Positions 53,483 to 62,223 of a stretch of 64,000 nucleotides of DNA are shown piece by piece. Location of the stretch: contig NZ_CM001437.1 of NCBI RefSeq assembly GCF_000243275.1, forward strand, positions 4,009,793 to 4,073,792, in the 5' to 3' direction. Below the pieces are notes generated by a model that saw only the letters and a program-made list of their open reading frames with translations, was not told the origin of the DNA and did no database searches. This stretch comes from Myroides odoratus DSM 2801. GTDB taxonomy: Bacteria; Bacteroidota; Bacteroidia; Flavobacteriales; Flavobacteriaceae. Position numbers and translations under genes: made by a program. Position 1 is the first letter of the stretch. Every line of letters starts with the position of its first letter.

Positions 53483-53678
53483 TATGGTATTGCGTTGAGG
53501 ATTTAGTAATCAAAAGCTTTTTTTTAAGATATGATTTTTAAATTCACATGTTTTTTGCGCTTTTAGTTCGTAAAGTTTAAAGTATTGGTGCGCTAATTCA
53601 CAATAATCCTTAGGTTTAAATTAGCTTTTTTGTTTGGATTATTTTATATTCGTATCCTGTAAAATATTAGATTACGCG

Positions 53679-56084
53679 ATGAGTCAAAATAAAAAAAACA
53701 CAGCACTTTCTTTTGAAGATTTTAAGAAAGAGGTTATTCAAGATTATACAATTGCAAAGATCAGTAGAGAATGTAGTTTACTAGGTCGTCGTGAAGTTTT
53801 AACAGGTAAGGCGAAGTTTGGGATATTTGGAGATGGAAAAGAAGTACCGCAATTAGCCATGGCTAAAGCTTTTCAGAATGGAGATTTTAGATCGGGATAC
53901 TATCGTGATCAAACCTTCATGATGGCAATTGGTCAGTTAAATATCCAACAGTTTTTTGCTGGTTTATTCGGTGATGCCAATATTGAAAATGATCCTATGT
54001 CTGGTGGACGTCAAATGGGTGGGCACTTTGCTACACATAGTTTGGATGAAAGCGGAAATTGGAAGAAGCTAACAGCACAAAAAAATTCAAGTGGTGATAT
54101 TTCTCCTACAGCAGGTCAAATGCCACGTTTACTAGGATTAGCACAAGCTTCAAAATACTACAGAGCCATTCCAGATGCAGATAAAGACCAACAATTTTCA
54201 ATCAGTGGAAATGAGGTAGCTTGGGGAACAATTGGAAATGCTTCTACTTCGGAAGGATTGTTTTTTGAAACAATTAACGCGGCTGGAGTATTACAAGTAC
54301 CGATGGTAATGAGTGTTTGGGATGATCAATATGGTATCTCAGTACATGCAAAATATCAAACAACCAAAGAAAATATCTCTGAAATTTTAAAAGGTTTCCA
54401 ACGTGATGAACAAGGAAATGGATATGAAATTTTACGAGTAAAAGGATGGGATTATCCTGCTTTAGTAGAAACGTATACAAAAGCTGCGCAAATTGCTAGA
54501 GAAGAGCATGTTCCTGTATTGATTCACGTACAAGAATTGACGCAACCACAAGGGCATTCAACTTCAGGATCCCATGAGCGTTACAAAAGCAAAGAACGCT
54601 TAGCTTGGGAAGCAGAGCAAGACTGTATCTTGCAGATGAGAAATTGGATGATTGAAGCCAATATCGCAACTGCAGAAGAGTTAGACGTACTAGATAAAGA
54701 CTTGAAAAAACAAGTATTAGATGGTAAAAAAGAAGCGTGGAGAAACTATTTAGATCCAATCATCGCTGAAAGAGATGAATTAGTTGCTGTTTTACAACAA
54801 GTAGCTGCTTCAAGTCCAAATAAAGTATTTATTGAAAAACATATTGCTGATTTACAAGGATCAAAAGAACCAATTCGCCGTGATGTATTAACTGCAGCAC
54901 GTAAAGTATTGCGTTTGATTATCCAAGAAAGCAGCAAAACAATCTTGATTCAATTCATTGAGAAATACTACGCAAGTGTTCAACCAAAATACAGCTCTCA
55001 TTTATTTTCTGTTTCAGATCAAAAAGCACAAAATATTCAAGCTGTTGCGCCAACGTATGATGATAATGCAGAAGAGGTTGATGCACGTGTTATCTTAAGA
55101 GATAACTTCGATTATATCTTAGCAAACAATAAAAACGTAACAGTTTTTGGAGAAGACTCGGGTAATATCGGAGACGTAAATCAAGGATTAGAAGGATTAC
55201 AAGAAAAACATGGAGAAGAACGTGTTACAGATACTGGAATCCGTGAAGCAACAATCTTAGGACAAGGAATTGGTATGGCGATGCGCGGTTTGCGTCCGAT
55301 TGCTGAAATCCAATACTTAGACTATTTATTGTATGCAATCCAAATCATGAGTGATGATTTAGCTACGTTACAATATAGAACAGTAGGTCGTCAAAAAGCA
55401 CCCTTAATCGTAAGAACACGTGGACACCGTTTAGAGGGAATCTGGCATTCAGGATCTCCAATGGGAATGATTATCAATGCAATCCGCGGAATGCATGTAT
55501 TGGTTCCAAGAGATATGACAAAAGCAGCTGGTTTCTATAATACCTTATTAGAGAGCGATGAGCCTGCATTGTTGATTGAGTGTTTAAATGGTTACCGTTT
55601 AAAAGAGAAAATGCCAAACAATATTGGGCAATTTAAAACGCCTATTGGAGTAGTGGAAACAATCAAAACAGGTAGTGATTTGACGATCGTGTCTTATGGA
55701 TCTACGTTGCGTATTGTAGAACAAGCGGCAAAAGAATTGCTAGAAATTGGTATTGATGTTGAAATTATTGATGCGCAGTCTTTATTGCCATTTGATATTC
55801 AGCACGATGTAGTGAAGAGTTTAGCTAAAACAAATCGCTTGTTAGTAGTAGATGAAGATGTACCAGGTGGAGCGTCTGCTTACTTACTACAGCAAATTTT
55901 AGAAGTTCAAAAAGGATACCGTTATTTGGATAGTGAGCCACAAACACTCGCTTCTAAAGAACACAGACCAGCTTATGGAACGGATGGAGATTATTTCAGT
56001 AAGCCATCAGTAGAAGATGTATTCGAAAAGGTATATGAATTAATGCATGAAGTAAACCCAACAAAGTTTCCTAAACTGTATTAA
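53679..56084 (+). CDS. Second 2-oxoacid dehydrogenase E1 alpha/beta fusion
   Basis: This 801-residue fusion has an alpha part (~1-420; GKAKFGIFGDGKEVPQLAMA, YYRDQTFMMAIG, QMGGHFATHSLD) and a beta part (~465-801; VFGEDSGNIGDVNQGLEGLQ, DTGIREATILGQGIGMAM, DEDVPGGASAYL). The ThDP loop reads IGNASTSEG...VWDDQYGIS, with WDD where the usual motif ends in NN. It differs enough from the E1 at 49827 to have a different substrate or partner E2. I chose the ATG at 53679; an upstream in-frame start at 53634 adds 15 odd residues. Confidence 0.87.
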   Translation: MSQNKKNTALSFEDFKKEVIQDYTIAKISRECSLLGRREVLTGKAKFGIFGDGKEVPQLAMAKAFQNGDFRSGYYRDQTFMMAIGQLNIQQFFAGLFGDANIENDPMSGGRQMGGHFATHSLDESGNWKKLTAQKNSSGDISPTAGQMPRLLGLAQASKYYRAIPDADKDQQFSISGNEVAWGTIGNASTSEGLFFETINAAGVLQVPMVMSVWDDQYGISVHAKYQTTKENISEILKGFQRDEQGNGYEILRVKGWDYPALVETYTKAAQIAREEHVPVLIHVQELTQPQGHSTSGSHERYKSKERLAWEAEQDCILQMRNWMIEANIATAEELDVLDKDLKKQVLDGKKEAWRNYLDPIIAERDELVAVLQQVAASSPNKVFIEKHIADLQGSKEPIRRDVLTAARKVLRLIIQESSKTILIQFIEKYYASVQPKYSSHLFSVSDQKAQNIQAVAPTYDDNAEEVDARVILRDNFDYILANNKNVTVFGEDSGNIGDVNQGLEGLQEKHGEERVTDTGIREATILGQGIGMAMRGLRPIAEIQYLDYLLYAIQIMSDDLATLQYRTVGRQKAPLIVRTRGHRLEGIWHSGSPMGMIINAIRGMHVLVPRDMTKAAGFYNTLLESDEPALLIECLNGYRLKEKMPNNIGQFKTPIGVVETIKTGSDLTIVSYGSTLRIVEQAAKELLEIGIDVEIIDAQSLLPFDIQHDVVKSLAKTNRLLVVDEDVPGGASAYLLQQILEVQKGYRYLDSEPQTLASKEHRPAYGTDGDYFSKPSVEDVFEKVYELMHEVNPTKFPKLY

Positions 56085-56089
56085 AAATA

Positions 56090-56124
56090 AAGCAAAAACC
56101 TCTCAATTTGAGAGGTTTTTGCTT
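56090..56124. terminator. Bidirectional intrinsic terminator
   Basis: AAGCAAAAACCTCTCAA pairs with TTGAGAGGTTTTTGCTT, a near-perfect long stem just after the second E1 stop. Confidence 0.88.
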
Positions 56125-56281
56125 ATTTGATAATTTTAATTTATAAATTGTGTGTTTATAAACTATTTTTTTACTTTGTATATTATAAAATTCTTGTAGT
56201 TTTAGAGAAAAAACGAGTAGAAAATAATCAAGAATTGAATAAATTCTCCTGAATTTATTATGAAAGCATACAAAATATGAG

Positions 56282-56289
56282 TAATTTTG
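56282..56289 (+). promoter_or_regulatory. -7 element upstream of the alpha-oxoamine synthase gene
   Basis: TAATTTTG matches TAnnTTTG, 28 bp before the ATG at 56318. No -33 match was found. Confidence 0.5.
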
Positions 56290-56317
56290 CAATTGTTTTT
56301 TTAAACATAGTTATATT

Positions 56318-57583
56318 ATGGTAAATGATTTATTTGACAGAATACAGAAGAATAAAGGACCTTTAGGGAAGTGGGCATCTCAAGCAGAGGGATATTATGT
56401 TTTTCCTAAACTAGAAGGACCTTTATCAAATCGTATGATGTTTCATGGAAAAGAAGTAATCAATTGGAGTATCAATGATTATTTAGGGTTGTCAAATCAT
56501 CCAGAAGTAAGAAAGGTAGATGCGGAAGCAGCTGCTGAATATGGTGCGGCTTACCCAATGGGAGCTCGTATGATGTCAGGGCATACTACAGTACACGAAC
56601 AACTTCAAGATGAGTTGGCTGCTTTTGTACAAAAAGAAGCTGCTTATTTACTAAACTTCGGTTACCAAGGAATGGTGTCTATCATTGATGCTTTAGTAAC
56701 GAAGAATGACGTAATTGTTTATGATGTTGATTCACACGCATGTATTATTGATGGTGTGCGTTTACATATGGGAAAACGCTTTACGTATAAACACAATGAT
56801 ATCGAGAGTTTTGAGAAAAACTTAGAGCGTGCTACTAAAATGGCTGAAACAACAGGTGGAGGTATTTTAGTAATCACAGAAGGTGTATTTGGAATGCGTG
56901 GGCAACAAGGAAAGTTGAAAGAAATCGTTGCTTTAAAAGAAAAATATAACTTTAGATTGCTAGTTGACGATGCTCATGGTTTTGGTACTTTAGGTGCAAC
57001 TGGAGCTGGAGCTGGAGAAGAGCAAGGATGTCAAGATGGAATTGATGTTTATTTCTCTACTTTCGCTAAATCAATGGCTAGTATCGGAGCATTCGTTGCT
57101 GCAGATAAAGATATTATCGATTATTTAAAATACAACCTTCGTTCTCAAATGTTCGCAAAATCATTGCCAATGATTTTTACAAAAGGAGCATTGAAACGTT
57201 TGGATTTATTGCGTACACAACCAGAACTTAAAGCGAAGTTATGGGAAAATGTGGATGCTTTACAAAATGGATTAAAAGACAGAGGATTCAATATCGGTGA
57301 TACAAACACTTGTGTTACACCGGTTTACCTAGAAGGAAGTATTCCTGAAGCTATGGTGATGGTGAACGATTTACGTGAAAATTACAATATTTTCTTGTCA
57401 ATTGTTGTTTATCCAGTGATTCCAAAAGGAATTATCTTATTGAGAATGATTCCTACAGCAACACATACCATGGAAGATATCCAAGAAACATTATCAGCTT
57501 ACGAAGCAATTCGCGAAAAGCTAGAAAATGGAACGTATAAACGCATTGCTGCTGAAACAACAGTGGATGTATCAAATGCATAA
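56318..57583 (+). CDS. Alpha-oxoamine synthase: serine palmitoyltransferase or cysteate fatty acyltransferase
   Basis: This 421-residue PLP enzyme of the alpha-oxoamine synthase group condenses an amino acid with a fatty acyl thioester. It shows NWSINDYLGLSNHPEV (49-64), MGARMMSGHTTVHEQLQ, YDVDSHACIIDG with ring-stacking H140, VDDAHGFGTLG (D218) and the Schiff-base lysine K251 in FSTFAKSMASIG. In this phylum such enzymes make the sphingolipid base from serine or capnine, the sulfonolipid base, from cysteate; a F. johnsoniae cysteate-fatty acyltransferase is needed for capnine synthesis and efficient gliding. Which amino acid this one uses cannot be decided here. KBL (glycine C-acetyltransferase) is a less likely alternative. 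Confidence 0.82.
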   Translation: MVNDLFDRIQKNKGPLGKWASQAEGYYVFPKLEGPLSNRMMFHGKEVINWSINDYLGLSNHPEVRKVDAEAAAEYGAAYPMGARMMSGHTTVHEQLQDELAAFVQKEAAYLLNFGYQGMVSIIDALVTKNDVIVYDVDSHACIIDGVRLHMGKRFTYKHNDIESFEKNLERATKMAETTGGGILVITEGVFGMRGQQGKLKEIVALKEKYNFRLLVDDAHGFGTLGATGAGAGEEQGCQDGIDVYFSTFAKSMASIGAFVAADKDIIDYLKYNLRSQMFAKSLPMIFTKGALKRLDLLRTQPELKAKLWENVDALQNGLKDRGFNIGDTNTCVTPVYLEGSIPEAMVMVNDLRENYNIFLSIVVYPVIPKGIILLRMIPTATHTMEDIQETLSAYEAIREKLENGTYKRIAAETTVDVSNA

Positions 57584-57586
57584 TAT

Positions 57587-57620
57587 AAAAAAACTCGAAA
57601 CGTACGTTTCGAGTTTTTTT
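57587..57620 (+). terminator. Intrinsic terminator after the alpha-oxoamine synthase gene
   Basis: AAAAAACTCGAAACG and CGTTTCGAGTTTTTT form a long perfect stem around TA and a T-run follows. Confidence 0.88.
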
Positions 57621-57762
57621 TATCTAGTTACTTGGCAAATTGCCATTTGCCAATACGGAGTTTTACATCTCATCGTCTATCTCACCGAGTTGTTATTTTG
57701 TTTCGGTGTTCGATGAATCTACACTTCGTTTCGATTTCACCATCTCACCAACTTCACAAAAA
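57620..57762 (+). repeat. Dispersed intergenic repeat, plus orientation
   Basis: It contains TGGCAAATTGCCATTTGCCA (57633-57652), then TTTTACATCTCATCG, CTATCTCACCGAGTTG, GTGTTCGATGAATCTACACT and TCGTTTCGATTTCACC. It is the best-preserved match to 5925-6166 (inverted) and 21362-21540. It fills the gap between two convergent genes. Confidence 0.87.
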
Positions 57763-57763
57763 C

Positions 57764-58300
57764 TCACTGTCCTTCTTTAATCTTCAGTATAACCACTTCA
57801 ACATCTTTAATTTTTCCAATCCAGTAATCCATTCCTTCTTGGTTGGTTACCATTTCTTTTTTTCGATTAGGTTTTACGGTATAGAGCTTTTGCCAGTTGC
57901 GTTGTTCGTCCTTTATTTTATCTTGTTTTGTTTCTGGCTCTACGCGGGATCGCCAAAAAAGCAACTCCTTTTGGTAATTTTGGATGATCTCTTCAAAGTA
58001 GTGGAGCAGTGCGGTTTTATCTTTCGGAATATACCCAGGGCCACTACAGCCACAAGAATGCCAAGTAATACCCACAACAAATAAATCTTTGATGTGTTGC
58101 CAAGCTTTGTTGTCTCCTTTTTTAGGTGCTTCAAAATCTTTTCCCATATTCGCCATGATATTTCCACATTGCGGGCATTTCGCTGCGGTATCTACTTTAG
58201 TTCCTTTTCTAATATCAACCCACAGCCGGCGTTTGAACGTTTTTTGACAATCAAAACACGCATAATGCGGTTTGTAGGCTGTCATAGCATATCTACACAT
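57764..58300 (-). CDS. Zinc-ribbon domain protein
   Basis: This 178-residue cytosolic protein has a zinc ribbon near the N-terminus: CFDC (about 15-18) and CPQCGN (about 42-47) form two CxxC knuckles. A third group, HSCGCSGPGYIPKD (~82-95), may bind another metal. The rest is helical and basic. It resembles a Bacteroidota family annotated only as zinc-ribbon protein; no function is known. It stands alone, convergent with the alpha-oxoamine synthase gene. Confidence 0.8.
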   Translation of the reverse strand: MCRYAMTAYKPHYACFDCQKTFKRRLWVDIRKGTKVDTAAKCPQCGNIMANMGKDFEAPKKGDNKAWQHIKDLFVVGITWHSCGCSGPGYIPKDKTALLHYFEEIIQNYQKELLFWRSRVEPETKQDKIKDEQRNWQKLYTVKPNRKKEMVTNQEGMDYWIGKIKDVEVVILKIKEGQ

Positions 58301-58471
58301 ATTTTTTTCAGTTGTTTGGGCAATTTATTTCCCCTAAATTTTAAAAATTGCTCTTTTTCTAAACAAAACTAGTAAAAGGAATGAATTATCGCTAATTATT
58401 CTTCATTTTTACTTTTATTAGTAGATTTAAATAGATGTAAACGGTATTTGAATAAAAAATGTCTTGTAAAG

Positions 58472-58501
58472 TTGTTTTAAAATTAATTTTACTTACTTTT
58501 G
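58472..58501 (+). promoter_or_regulatory. Promoter of the 58598 lipoprotein gene
   Basis: TTG (58472-58474) and TACTTTTG (58494-58501) are 19 bp apart, a good consensus match. The implied leader is about 90 nt. The rest of 58301-58597 is very AT-rich with no gene seen. Confidence 0.65.
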
Positions 58502-58597
58502 TTAACATAATTAAGTAAAATTTAATTAAAAATAAAGAAAAGAAAATTAAAGTATACGTTTTGACTTGTTTCAAGCGTTATAGTTAGAAATAAAAAA

Positions 58598-59086
58598 ATG
58601 AGAAGAATACTATATATATTGTTGATGGGAGTAAGTTTTACATTAGTACAATGTAAACAAGAAAAGAAAGCGGACAAAGTAGCGGAAAAGGTTCAGAATG
58701 ACGAAATCAAACTGTATAAGGTAACAACAGTGCCGTATGAAAAGAATGGGGGATATGTATTGAAAAAGCAACAACCGAAGCAAGGAGTACGCCACGTTAA
58801 AATCACCAATCAAGCGCAGTTTGCAAGTTTATTCGACCCCAGCGAAACGCTAGTAGATCAACAAAACATTGACTTCTCTAAATCGTTTGTTCTGGCTTTA
58901 GTCGGTATTCCTAGTACGTTAGAAACGGCTTTTTCCATTATAAGTTTAAAAGAAAAAGAGGATTTCATTGAGCTCACTTACTGTCTGCAAGAAGAAGAAA
59001 AAGAATTAGCCCAAGCGATATATCCCTATACGATTTTGGTTGTAGATAAGAAGTATAATAAAGATATTCGATTTTTGATTGAATAA
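58598..59086 (+). CDS. Small lipoprotein of unknown family
   Basis: This 162-residue protein has a lipobox LVQC (C19) and a Lys/Glu-rich linker. A compact alpha/beta domain follows: VTTVPYEKNGGYVLKKQQP, HVKITNQAQFASLFDPSETL, DFSKSFVLALVGIPSTLETAF, ELTYCLQEEEKE, YTILVVDKKY. No motif identifies a function. It is a single-gene unit with a consensus promoter. Confidence 0.75.
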   Translation: MRRILYILLMGVSFTLVQCKQEKKADKVAEKVQNDEIKLYKVTTVPYEKNGGYVLKKQQPKQGVRHVKITNQAQFASLFDPSETLVDQQNIDFSKSFVLALVGIPSTLETAFSIISLKEKEDFIELTYCLQEEEKELAQAIYPYTILVVDKKYNKDIRFLIE

Positions 59087-59216
59087 TTTTCAAAGTAAGT
59101 GAAGGAGCAATAGGTAGCTTGTAGATTCAAGTTTGGCTTTATTTTTGTGTTTGTTTGTATCAGATGATGTCTGTTTTAGCTAAAAAACAAGATTACAACA
59201 CTCAAAAAAGCAACAG

Positions 59217-59351
59217 ATGAAAATTTTTATTTTTATATTTATCGGAAGCATTTTTATTTATGCGTATATAACAAGTAGTTACAATCCATTGTTTTTGTTG
59301 TTACTTGGACCAGTCCTTTTTACCCTTACTAAATTAAAAAAGAAGAGATAA
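59217..59351 (+). CDS. 44-residue membrane protein
   Basis: This short frame reads MKIFIFIFIGSIFIYAYITS then SYNPLFLLLLGPVLFTLTKL and ends KKKR. It has two hydrophobic helices split by a short polar turn and closes with a basic tail, giving an Nin-Cin hairpin. A strong terminator begins right after its stop. Such small membrane proteins are common beside lipoprotein genes; the function is unknown. Confidence 0.55.
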   Translation: MKIFIFIFIGSIFIYAYITSSYNPLFLLLLGPVLFTLTKLKKKR

Positions 59352-59392
59352 TAAAAAAAGGGCGTTTCTGCTTAGAAAACGCCCTTTTATTA
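59352..59392. terminator. Bidirectional intrinsic terminator
   Basis: AAAAAGGGCGTTT and AAACGCCCTTTT pair around CTGCTTAG between convergent genes. Confidence 0.88.
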
Positions 59393-59410
59393 TAAACTGT
59401 GAACTGTTTA

Positions 59411-60598
59411 TTATTTCACTTTCTTTGTCCAGGTATAAGCCCAAAAGGAAAGTGGAATCGTTCCAACCATAACTAGAGCCGTGGATAATAGCGCATCTTT
59501 AGAAAACAAAGACACAATTGCGCTGGCAACAAAACACATGCCTAATTGAATGGTGTTTTGTAAGGCTGCCGCTTTACCAGATTGATGTGGAAACAATTTA
59601 AGTGCTTCTGCTACAACAATAGGGTAACAAGCTCCATTTGCTAAAGCCATAAAACAAAATGGAATTAACAAACTCGTTAGCGTAGGTGTAGTAAAAATCG
59701 CTAAAAAGGCTGTAACGGCAATAGCTAATGCAAATAAGCTAACAAAATAAGCGATTAATTTTGTACCATCTATTTTAGCTGAAAGTGTTCGATAACCAAA
59801 ACCACCAATAAGAAAGGCAATGGTCTGTGGAACAAAACTAAAACCGATTTCTCCTTCACTGTATCCCATTTCTTTTAAAAAGAAAGGAGAACCAGTTAAC
59901 CAAGCAAAAAAGGCGGCGGAACAAAATGCGTAAATCATGACATTACCTACATACGGTTTAGATTGTAACATGCTCCAATAGGATTTTTGCTTTTCTTCAG
60001 CTGATTCACTTGACTCAAGATCAGTTGCTTGAGATTTGATATTTTTCACTGTAAAAGTGTAGAGAATTAGCAATACGGCAATACCAGCCAAGGTAATAAA
60101 GATTGATCGCCATCCAAAGTGTTCCAATAAATAAACTCCTAATAAGGGAGCTAATGCTGGAGATAAAGCAACCAAAGGCATAATTGTAGCAAAAACGCGA
60201 TTGGTTTGTTCTTTTGGGTAACGTTCTATTACGAGAGCTTGCCAGCTAACTGCCGCTGCACAAACACCGATGGCTTGTACCAAGCGCAAAACTAAAAAGG
60301 CTGTAACGCTTTCCGTAAAAAAGATTGCTAAAGAGGATAATGTAAAAATAAGTAATCCAATGATGATGGTTTTGGGCTTTCCTATTTTATCGGAAATAGG
60401 GCCCCAAAGTAATTGAGCTATCGCATAACCTGCTAAAAATAGACTTAAAGTTGCACTGATGCTACTTTTGGTTGTGTCTAAATCGACACGCATTTGTTCA
60501 AAGGCAGGAAGGTACATATCTGTAGCTAAGAAACCAATGATACTCAAACCTGCTAAATACACTAAAAAGAAAAAACTATTCTTATTATTCTGTGGCAT
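59411..60598 (-). CDS. Bcr/CflA-family drug resistance MFS transporter
   Basis: This 395-residue major facilitator protein has about twelve membrane helices. The Bcr/CflA subfamily is marked by ATDMYLPAFEQMRVDL in helix 1 and by FLAGYAIAQLLWGPISDKIGKPKTII, which carries the MFS motif A loop (GPISDKIGKPK). Family members export bicyclomycin, sulfonamides, chloramphenicol or small peptides by proton antiport. The substrate here is unknown. A -7 element is present at 60623-60630. Confidence 0.9.
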   Translation of the reverse strand: MPQNNKNSFFFLVYLAGLSIIGFLATDMYLPAFEQMRVDLDTTKSSISATLSLFLAGYAIAQLLWGPISDKIGKPKTIIIGLLIFTLSSLAIFFTESVTAFLVLRLVQAIGVCAAAVSWQALVIERYPKEQTNRVFATIMPLVALSPALAPLLGVYLLEHFGWRSIFITLAGIAVLLILYTFTVKNIKSQATDLESSESAEEKQKSYWSMLQSKPYVGNVMIYAFCSAAFFAWLTGSPFFLKEMGYSEGEIGFSFVPQTIAFLIGGFGYRTLSAKIDGTKLIAYFVSLFALAIAVTAFLAIFTTPTLTSLLIPFCFMALANGACYPIVVAEALKLFPHQSGKAAALQNTIQLGMCFVASAIVSLFSKDALLSTALVMVGTIPLSFWAYTWTKKVK

Positions 60599-60622
60599 AT
60601 AATTTAAAAATTAAAGAATCTG

Positions 60623-60630
60623 CAAAAGTA
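60623..60630 (-). promoter_or_regulatory. -7 element upstream of the MFS gene
   Basis: The minus strand reads TACTTTTG, matching TAnnTTTG, 24 bp before the MFS ATG. Confidence 0.5.
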
Positions 60631-60654
60631 GTTTTTTTTATGGGAATGGGAAAG

Positions 60655-61045
60655 GGGTTTTTGTGAAGGTAGTGAGGGGGTGAGATCGGTGCTTTGTGAG
60701 GTTTGTTCTTTGCTCTTTGTGAGGTTTGTTCTTAGTGAAGTCGTAAGATTTATGGGGAAAGGAGTTCTTTGTGAAGTTGGTGAAATCGAATACAAAAATA
60801 AATGTAAACCCATGAGATAAGCGGTGAGCAAACCTCATAAAAACAAAGTTCCTTCCTTAATCGATAAATCTTACACTTTCACAAAAAAGCAAAAAAGCGA
60901 CCTACGACTTCACAAACCTCACAAAGCAAAAAGAGCATAAACCTCTAACCCTTAACTCTGTAAATTCTTCTTTAATCGATAAATCTTACACCTTCACAAA
61001 AAGCAAAAAAGCGACCTACGACTTCACAAACCTCACAAAAAACAA
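60655..61045. repeat. Compound block of dispersed repeats in both orientations
   Basis: Bases 60655-60830 are minus-orientation copies (TTTGTGAGGTTTGTTC twice, GTAAGATTTATGGGG). Bases 60838-61045 are plus-orientation and hold two tandem units with TTAATCGATAAATCTTACAC, AGCAAAAAAGCGACCTACGA and CTTCACAAACCTCACAAA. These match blocks in 1-180 and 388-566 and edge words of the 2061-2385 repeat. No gene is supported in 60599-61052. Confidence 0.85.
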
Positions 61046-61052
61046 CCCTCAT

Positions 61053-62144
61053 CTATTTAAAATAAGAAAAAGTCTCTCCGTTTTCTATTTGTAAAAGTGT
61101 GTGGTAAATCAGCTGAATCGTATGTTCTACATCCTGACGGTGAATCATTTCTACCGTTGTGTGCATATAACGCAAAGGCAATGAAATTAGAGCAGAAGCC
61201 ACACCGCCATTGCTATAAGCGAATGCATCGGTATCTGTTCCCGTTACGCGAGATAGTGCATTGCGTTGAAACGGAATTTGATTTTTTTCAGCTGTTTGCT
61301 CAATCAAGGCACGTAAATTATTTTGTACTGCAGGTGCATACGCAATAACAGGGCCTTTCCCAATCGTATTATCACCTTCGATATTCTTGTCTACCATCGG
61401 CGTGTTTGAATCGTGACAAACGTCAGTTACGATTGCTACATTGGGTTTGATGGTTTGTGTAATCATTTCTGCACCACGTAAGCCAACTTCTTCCTGAACG
61501 GCATTGACAATATATAGTCCAAAAGGTAATTCTTTCTTGTTTTCTTTTAATAAACGCGCAACTTCAGCAATCATAAAACCGCCAATTCGATTGTCTAAAG
61601 CTCTACAAACCCAGCGTTTGCCGTTTAATACTGTAAAGGTATCTGGGTAGGTAATTACACAACCAATGTGGATGCCTAAGTTCAAAACTTCTTGTTTGCT
61701 ATCACATCCAACATCGATAAAATTAGTTTCAATTTTTGGTGATTCTTCTTTTCCAGCTCTGTTTCTAATGTGAATCGCAGGCCAACCAAATACACCTTCT
61801 ACGATTCCCTTAGCTGTATGGATATTCACGCGTTTTGATGGAGCAATCATATGATCACTTCCTCCATTGCGTACAACGTGGATAAATCCATCTTCTGTAA
61901 TGTGCTTCACATACCATGAAATCTCATCCGCATGCCCTTCAATAACCACTTTATACGCTGCATCAGGGTTAATTACACCGACCGCATTGCCATATGTATC
62001 CGTGATAAAAGTATCTACATAAGGTTCTAAATAGTTCATCCAAAGTTTCTGTCCAACATGTTCATGACCTGTCGGAGAAGCATTATTTAAATAGGCCTCT
62101 AAGAAATGCAGGGAGTCCTGATTTAATATTGTATTTTTATCCAT
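61053..62144 (-). CDS. M42-family metallopeptidase
   Basis: M42 enzymes are cytosolic, TET-shaped dodecameric aminopeptidases with two metals. The 363-residue protein shows the expected ligands and catalytic groups: GHADEISW (H71, D73), the bridging aspartate in RALDNRIGG (~188), the catalytic EE pair in AVQEEVGLRGA (~222), VTDVCHDSN (third-metal-site Asp) and a late LPLRYMHTTVEM histidine. Substrate preference is unknown. It is divergent from the DUF4294 gene 79 bp away, a neighbourhood seen repeatedly in flavobacteria. Confidence 0.94.
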   Translation of the reverse strand: MDKNTILNQDSLHFLEAYLNNASPTGHEHVGQKLWMNYLEPYVDTFITDTYGNAVGVINPDAAYKVVIEGHADEISWYVKHITEDGFIHVVRNGGSDHMIAPSKRVNIHTAKGIVEGVFGWPAIHIRNRAGKEESPKIETNFIDVGCDSKQEVLNLGIHIGCVITYPDTFTVLNGKRWVCRALDNRIGGFMIAEVARLLKENKKELPFGLYIVNAVQEEVGLRGAEMITQTIKPNVAIVTDVCHDSNTPMVDKNIEGDNTIGKGPVIAYAPAVQNNLRALIEQTAEKNQIPFQRNALSRVTGTDTDAFAYSNGGVASALISLPLRYMHTTVEMIHRQDVEHTIQLIYHTLLQIENGETFSYFK

Positions 62145-62175
62145 GATTATTTTTTACACGAATGTACTGATTCGC

Positions 62176-62207
62176 TTGGAAATACTCAATCTAATTCTTT
62201 ACATTTG
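62176..62207 (+). promoter_or_regulatory. Promoter of the DUF4294 gene
   Basis: TTG (62176-62178) and TACATTTG (62200-62207) are spaced by 21 bp, slightly long for the consensus. The -7 ends 16 bp before the ATG. Confidence 0.55.
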
Positions 62208-62223
62208 GTTATATTTTTAACAT

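Noticed and set aside
57528..58084. Plus-strand ORFs crossing the repeat and the zinc-ribbon gene
   Set aside because: They overlap a terminator, the repeat and the antisense of a convincing zinc-ribbon gene.
60604..60838. Minus-strand ORFs of 66-75 codons
   Set aside because: They are translations of the CACAAA/CTCAC repeat block, with no signal or family resemblance.
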